Assembly (NCBI GenBank): GCA_963575645.1
Contig: OY754475.1
Coordinates: forward strand, 21,304,509 to 21,368,508
DNA from: Xanthostigma xanthostigma
Taxonomy: Eukaryota > Arthropoda > Insecta > Raphidioptera > Raphidiidae
Length of the DNA stretch: 64,000 nt
Direction of reading: 5' to 3'
The notes under the pieces are model-generated. The model ran no database searches and was not told the origin of the DNA. It saw only the letters and a list, made by a program, of their open reading frames with translations. Shown in pieces: positions 57,929-64,000 of the stretch (position 1 is its first letter; each line of letters starts with the position of its first letter). A program made the translations under genes and the position numbers.

Positions 57929-60336
57929 ATGCCAAACAAAGTTCTATTAAGATTTGATCGCATTTGCCGAACCTGTTTGAAAGAGACGAAACTCGAGTCA
58001 TTGTTGGAAAGGAAGTCAGACGAAAGGGCCATCGTCAGTAACGCAGACATGCTAATGGCGTGTGCGGCCGTGCAGGTTAACATAGTATATTTTGCATGAT
58101 TCCTTTCAGCTTGTTACAACTACATCAAACATAGTTTTTTCAATCGATAAACGAATCGATGCTCGAATAGCTTATGATTTTATAGTAAACAAAGAACAAA
58201 AAAATGTTAGGCGTTGGTATCTATATCAAATCAAAACGTCGCTTTTGTATTTTTAGATTAAAAAGGACGACACTTTTCCAAAAGGAATTTGTAATCGATG
58301 CGTTTCCTTGGTAAATCAAGCATACGCGTTTAAAAAGCAATGTGAACGAATCGAAACTTTTTTACAATCGATATTAACTACAAATCACCGAGAACCGGAA
58401 GGCATAATTATAAAAGAGGAAATGTTAGACGAATTGATTCCCGCGGATTGTATTAAAATTGAAAAAGACTATTTCAGCGGAACAGAAAGCACAGAACACT
58501 ATTGCGGCGGCGCTGTTGAAATAAGTTTCAAAACGCCCGATGAGATCGGTATGGCATCGGCCAAGGGGAACGTCAAAAAAGACAGCCGTATTGAATCGAA
58601 CCGAGGCATTCAGAAGTCGGTGCATAGCGGTGATATAACACAAAATTTTAACGAAGAAAGCGTCAGCGAAACTAAATGCAAAAGAAAGGCCGCGATCAAA
58701 TTGCGAAAAAAGAAATCGCTCAACGACGAGGCAGTACATATAAGGCCGGCTTATAAGTGTTTCGTATGCGGCAAATTGTTACCGACAAGGAAGAGCGCGC
58801 AGACGCATATCGATCAGCATTCAAACGCCGAGTGCAGCGAGTGCAATAAACGATTCGTTCGTCCAGACGAATCGTACGAACACATCGTCCGTCGACATCG
58901 CTTTTTCAAATGCGACGTTTGCAACAAGGCTTTGAAGCGCAAAGAATCTCTTCAAATCCACATCCGCACCCATACCGGGGAGCGACCGTTCAGCTGTTAC
59001 TGCGGCAACTCTTTCGGCACCCGCGGCAACTTAACGAGACACCGGCTATCACATCAGGCAGAAAGTATAATGTTATGATCAATATTATTGTTAATTCTTT
59101 TTTGTCATAGAAAAAGGAATGTTTACTAAACAGAACAATCGGCCGTACGTTAAATAGTCCTTACTAAAAAACGAACGAACAATTGACATTCGTCTATTGA
59201 AGAAAAAAAAATATTGTGTTTTCTAAATCAACTATTTTTTATAAAAAAATATCGATTAGATAATAACATTACGAAAAAAAAATATTCGCAAAAAATAACA
59301 GAAATAAAATACATATTTAGATTTTAGATATGTTTTTTTTGTAATATTTAACATACATCTCGTCTTTAGGCAATCGTCCGCACAAGTGCCCTTACTGCGA
59401 AAAAGCATTCATACAAGCGCCAAATCTGACGGACCACATTCGGAGCCATACCGGGGAGAAGCCTTATGCATGCGACGATTGTGGGAACTCGTATCGTATG
59501 AAGTGCTTGTTGAAATATCATCGCAACAAACACCATTTTGCATTCTCGGTGCTCGAGAAGAAACAGAACGTATCGGTTGCGTCTACCGATTTGAGACTGA
59601 AAAAAAATCGTCATCAAGATAAAATCGATAACACGAGGCGAAAAAAAAGGACGAGTGTCCTCTGCAGCGAATGTGGCAAAGTGTTTGCCTCCAAACACAC
59701 GCTAGAAGAACACTTAAAAATTCATAAAGGTATCTGCTCTTTTTACGTCAGAAACATTTATCTTTTTTTTTTTTATCTACAACCGTGACGACAACTCTTC
59801 CGTTCGATTCTTACGCTGCGTTGAAAACGACCGGCCGGGGCGGCGGCGAGCGGCAACCACGGACGCATCTCCGGCCGGAACGCGTAACGGTTCGTTACGG
59901 TCGAATCGTCGCCGCCGTTCGATTGCGACGCGCACGATGAATCGTTTTTTCTTTTGCAGATTTAAGACCGTTCAAGTGCCAGTTTTGCGACAAGACGTTC
60001 AGACAGCTCAGCGGCTTGAGCAGTCATCAGAGAATACACACGGGCGAGAAACGGTACCGTTGTGAGAGCTGCGACAAGAAGTTTACCCAGAAAACTCACC
60101 TGACGACGCACATGAAGACGCACACGGGCGAGAAGAACAACGCGTGTTCGTTCTGCGACAGAAGGTTTGCGCTCAAAGGAAACCTCACGCAACACCTCAG
60201 GATCCATACGGGCGAGAAGCCGTACTCGTGTTCCGTCTGCCGAAAGGAGTTCAACTGTTTGAAAAACATGAAAAAGCACACGCTGACACACAACGACGAA
60301 CGAGTGCTAGTAAGCGCAGAGCCAAGTTTTGCATAA
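57929..60336 (+). CDS. ZAD C2H2 zinc-finger protein 7 of the cluster, four exons
   Basis: Four exons, 57929-58075, 58257-59064, 59370-59729 and 59960-60336, give 563 residues in frame. ZAD cysteines are Cys13, Cys16, Cys61 and Cys64, in a more diverged domain ([16 protein letters not shown]). Unlike its neighbours, the finger region is cut by two phase-1 introns. There are 11 fingers. The fourth, [17 protein letters not shown], has only one residue between its cysteines, so zinc binding there may be impaired. The second intron could be retained, giving a stop after four fingers. The last finger, [17 protein letters not shown], matches the last finger of genes 5, 6 and 8. The GC-rich third intron (59730-59959) is CpG-dense. 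Confidence 0.85.
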
Positions 60337-60479
60337 AAAAAACATATAAGTAGTGGATAACTAAAAACGATTTGTAGAATGTACCTACTGTTTCGATGTC
60401 GAGTTTACCCAAAATAAAAAAAAACAAAGTAAAATTGATTTTCTTCATAAAATCGGTACCGATTGGTCAGAGAAAAAAA

Positions 60480-61509
60480 AACACTCGTGCCCGAGAAGCT
60501 ATTCTTTAAACAAAAGGCGCTAGATTTGGACGCGAAAGGTTGGCTTTAGAATTCGATCGTTGCAATAAATAAAATCCAAGATTTTACAGACAGAACCGGG
60601 CGTCGGCCGGATTCAGCGATTTAGATAATGGTCCATCACGAAAGACGCAACAAGACAAATCTTCTCGATATCGAACTTACCCGGCGCACAAAACCTTATT
60701 GATAAAAAATAAATATGTCCGAAAATCGAAATTTAATTAGTGTGAAAAGTGTGGGCCCAAAAGTGTCGAAATCTTGAGTTAAATAAATATATAAAATCGG
60801 ATCACCGTCAGAACATTGCGCGGCATCTTTCAAATGAAAGTTTAACCCCAGCACTCGAGAAAACATACGCGAGAAAAGCCGTATTCTTACTGTGTCCGCA
60901 GCCGACTCTTTTCGAGTCGCGGTAAGTTATATTTTTACTGCTATAATATCGTGTTCGTGTCTGCGATTGAACAAAGTAATGTCAATGTTTTAGGAAATTT
61001 GACACGTCATAAAAATGATTCATGTCGACAAGAAGCCCCACAAACGTAACGTCTGTGAAAAAAGCGTTCATATAACCGTCCATGCCGAAAGACGACACGA
61101 GGTTACACGCAGGCGAAACACCATCTGACTCCGATCTTTGTGTACAGAAGTTTCATTCGTCCTCTGTTCGTCGAAAACACGAGATACTAAGACATACTTT
61201 ATGAGCTGTGCCGTCTCTGGCAAGGAGTTCAACACTTCCAGTGACGTGAAGAAGCATCGAAACAGGCACCCTAAAGAAAACTGTAAAGATACAAGCATTT
61301 GGAAGAAACGCAAACGGAAGTACGCCTTTCGATTCGATATCCATTTAACAAAACTGGCGACAAATAAAGATATGTCCTGTAAACAAAATTATTACTTTGA
61401 CTTATATAGTAGTATGCCAAAATGTAAGGAGTTAGTTAAAAAGCATACCCGTGCCATGCATAAAAACTATGCCGCTTATTTTACATTGCGAAGAGTAAGT
61501 GTACGATAA
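60480..61509 (+). pseudogene. Decayed zinc-finger gene copy related to gene 7
   Basis: Scattered finger remnants lie in the same orientation as gene 7. Near 60485 a KHSCPRSYSLNKRR-like stretch is followed by a stop. 60850-60932 reads like HTREKPYSY...LFSS and ends at a GTAAGT donor. After an acceptor near 60993 the frame gives GNLTRHK, matching gene 7 RGNLTRH, then DKKPHKRNVCEKS. Further on, SCAVSGKEFNTSSDVKKHRNRH retains the shape of the last finger with its second Cys changed to Ser. Beyond that, SSMPKCKELVKKHTRAMHKN lacks its cysteines. Several stops and frame changes exclude a working protein. Only the general match to gene 7 is firm; the boundaries are approximate. Confidence 0.7.
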
Positions 61510-62197
61510 TAATATGAAGTTAAGATATTGATTTGACACGTATTAAACAAAAGGAGTTGCACACGTAGATAAAAATAAATAGCGATGGTAATGACAGTGA
61601 TTTTTCGGTACATGGGGTAAGCAAAACACTAAAACGATTTTCAAAATCAACGTGGGGAAAAATAAGGTAACGCAAAATATAAAACAAATCTTATTTTTAT
61701 TAATTTAAACTGATTACACTAATTTCAATAAAAAATAATGAATATCGTCGATCATTACGACTTGCCCGGTCATAATTCACCCGCGATAAAATTGCGTATA
61801 GGTATACGTCCTTAAAATTAAAAGACGAAAGAAACGTTACAATTAATGATTCTCTCAATAAGGATGTATCGAACGAAAGTCCTTGCCATAACTTCACAAT
61901 AAATAAACGATCGTTTTTAATATTGCATATCTAATTATTTATCTAACATCAAGGTATCCGCAGGTAATTGTTTGTTTTTCATTATAATTTTACGATTTTG
62001 TCATAATTTATATAACAGTGCGTCGCTCACTTTCTGTCTTCACGAAGGAAAAAATAAAATTGTTTGCAATATTTACGAAGTCTCGTAACGACGTACGGAT
62101 CGAAGAAATCGGCACATCAGCCCGCCGTGTTTGAAACGGACAAATCGCACAAACGAATATCCGGTCGCCGACGCGGTCGGCCGTCCAGTCGAACACG
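61510..62197. other. Intergenic gap between the pseudogene and inverted gene 8
   Basis: The left part is AT-rich with no feature. The right part (62000-62197) is the 3' UTR side of gene 8. Confidence 0.5.
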
Positions 62198-64000
62198 TCA
62201 CTCGGGTTTGACGGCGTGCATTTCTTGATGTTTTTTCATGCTGTTCAAGTTGTTGAAACCGCAGCCGCAAAACGGACACGTGTACGGAACTTCTCCGGTG
62301 TGCGTTCTTTTGTGAACGATTAGGCTTTTGTTGTAAGGAAAGCTCTTGTTGCAAATTTCGCAAGTGTAGGGCTTCTCCCCCGTGTGCGTTCTCATGTGAT
62401 CGGCTAAATTGTGACGTTGCGCGAAGGCCCTGTCGCAAAATTCGCACTTGAGCCGTTTCTTTTCCGTGTGAACGTACGAGTTGTGAATGTGCAGCGAGCT
62501 GCTTCTCGCGAACGCCTTGTCGCACTTGGGACACTTGAAGGCCTTCTCGCCCGTGTGGACGGTGATGTGTTTGATCAGTTCTTTCTTGCTGAAGAATTTC
62601 TTTCCGCACTCTTCGCACAGACACTTCTTCTCGCCGTGTCGAGGCAAGTGTTCGATCAAGCCTTTCTGCGAAATGTACGTCTTGTTACAAATCGGACACG
62701 TGTTCGACTTCGCCATGTCGGTCTGAAGGTGTTTTTGCATGAACACTTTGAACGAGCAATCTTTTCGATTGTGCTGCACGAGCCGGCACATTCTCGGAAA
62801 AGCCTTGCCGCACGTCTTGCACTTGAACGGTTTCGTGTCGGTGTGCACGTTGTTCGTGTGATTGACCAATTCTTTTTTCGTGATGAAATCCTTGCCGCAA
62901 TCGCTGCACAAGAACGTCTTTTCGCGATGCCTGAGCATGTGCTCGTACAGCGATCTCTTCGTAGGATACGCCTTGCTGCACTCGGGACAGCCGTACGTCT
63001 CGTCGGCGTCGTTCTCCGACTGCATGTGTTCCTGTCGTATGTGAGCCTGCAGCTTGTAGTCGACGCGGTACGATTTACCGCAAAAATTGCAAGAGAACGG
63101 CGACTCGCCCGAATGAACTCTGAGATGGTACTCGAGCAGCCACGCTCTATGAAACTCCTTGCTGCAAAGGTGGCAGACGTGCGACTGCTTTGCCGTTTGA
63201 TTTTTTTTTGCGCTCTTGACGCGTTTTCCGGCGCGCTTTTTAATCGTAACGCTTTTCTTTGAGGACAATTTGACATCGCCGTCGGGACTCGCAGCCGGAC
63301 TGTCGTTTTTCTCGTTCCACGCGTTCGTCGGCGGCGTTCCTTTTCTGCAGCTCTCCGGTTTCGAGTCAAAAGCGACTGCATTTTCCGATTCGGTTTTAAC
63401 TACACCGTTTACGTTCGCCGTCGGCGAGTGATGAACGTAATCGTCCGCGTCGTATGCGAATTCGTTGTCCCCGATTTCCAATTTGACGAGCGGATTTTCT
63501 AGAGTATCGGACTCCGTCTTGCAGTAAAAATATTGAGAATCGACTTTGACCGTCGTAACGTCAGCAGAACTGTTCGATGTCGATCCGTGTCCGTCGACTT
63601 GTGATCGAAGAGTCGCGTCGGCGTTTTCGCATTGTTTTTTGAACGCATACGATTGTTTTAATAAATAAATGCATTTTTTACAAATCTTGGACGGCATGTT
63701 GTCGTCTTTTATAATCTGAAGAAACAACGTACGCCATAATTAAAAAGAGTTCGTTACAACAAATTGGCATTTAGAAGATTATTGAAAAGCAAACGATCGA
63801 TAGCAGGCCTCGATGAGAATTGCCGGTCAAAATTAAAGACACTAATGATTGTTTAGCGAACGCCAACAAAAAATAATATCAATTATTTACCTTAACAGAA
63901 GTGCATTCCATCAGCATATCGGATATAACTAGTGTTTTGCTGTCAGCTTCAAAGATAGACTTTAAATCACTCTCCGACAAACACGTACGACATATGCATT
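62198..64000 (-). CDS. ZAD C2H2 zinc-finger protein 8 of the cluster (inverted, 5' partial)
   Basis: On the minus strand, exon 2 is 62198-63715 and exon 1 is 63891-64000, cut by the window edge just before the ICRTC motif. The visible part is about 541 residues. The ZAD reads CICRTCLSESDLKSIF then NMPSKICKKCIYLLKQSYAF, with the same phase-0 intron as the other seven genes. An acidic linker and a Lys-rich patch (KKRAGKRVKSAKKNQ) precede 11 fingers, from CHLCSKEFHRAWLLEYH to CPFCGCGFNNLNSMKKH. The fifth, CKTCGKAFPRMCRLVQHNRKDC, ends in Cys instead of His (C2HC). It is followed by an unusually long linker (SFKVFMQKHLQTDMAKSNT). It faces the seven plus-strand genes. Confidence 0.9.

Noticed and set aside
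58257..59078. Zinc-finger gene 7 ending at 59078 as a four-finger protein
   Set aside because: A GT donor at 59065 joins in phase to two further finger exons, giving an 11-finger product. The short form is kept only as a possible intron-retention isoform.

Overview
This window looks like nuclear DNA from an insect. Exons are CpG-rich and are split by many short introns with standard splice signals. The intergenic DNA is AT-rich and full of simple repeats. The right third carries a tandem family of ZAD + C2H2 zinc-finger genes, a class typical of arthropods. The insect order cannot be fixed from the sequence alone. All exon coordinates were built by hand from splice signals, reading frame and remembered family motifs; no alignment was run.

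Layout. 1-1239 (+): last exon of an unrecognised acidic, coiled-coil-like protein, cut by the window edge. 1758-3388 (-): a complete five-exon PDSS2-like gene (ubiquinone side-chain synthase subunit), tail-to-tail with the first gene. 3389-9020: non-coding DNA with a three-copy ~117-bp tandem repeat. 9021-21016 (+): a complete glutamate synthase (NAD(P)H-GOGAT) gene of 25 coding exons (2,047 codons plus stop), with a possible 15-nt microexon, two GC-AG introns and a foldback-type element in one intron. 23417-28553 (+): a DHHC palmitoyltransferase of the ZDHHC14/18 / approximated type with two frame-compatible terminal exons. 28554-43487: a 15-kb gene-poor stretch with a probable ~1-kb non-autonomous DNA transposon built on subterminal repeats, short dispersed motifs, microsatellites and a possible promoter.

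43488-64000: a compact cluster of eight ZAD zinc-finger genes (seven + strand, the last - strand and cut by the window edge) and one decayed zinc-finger copy. All eight share a phase-0 intron between the two halves of the ZAD domain, which points to descent by tandem duplication. Genes 1-4, genes 5-6, gene 7 and gene 8 form visible subgroups. Finger number ranges from 8 to 16. The third gene appears to be a mosaic of its neighbours.

The two metabolic genes (ubiquinone, glutamate) and the palmitoyltransferase are housekeeping or signalling genes with no evident functional link to each other. The zinc-finger cluster is the lineage-specific part. Three of the 46 reconstructed introns use GC-AG borders, which seems high for so small a sample.
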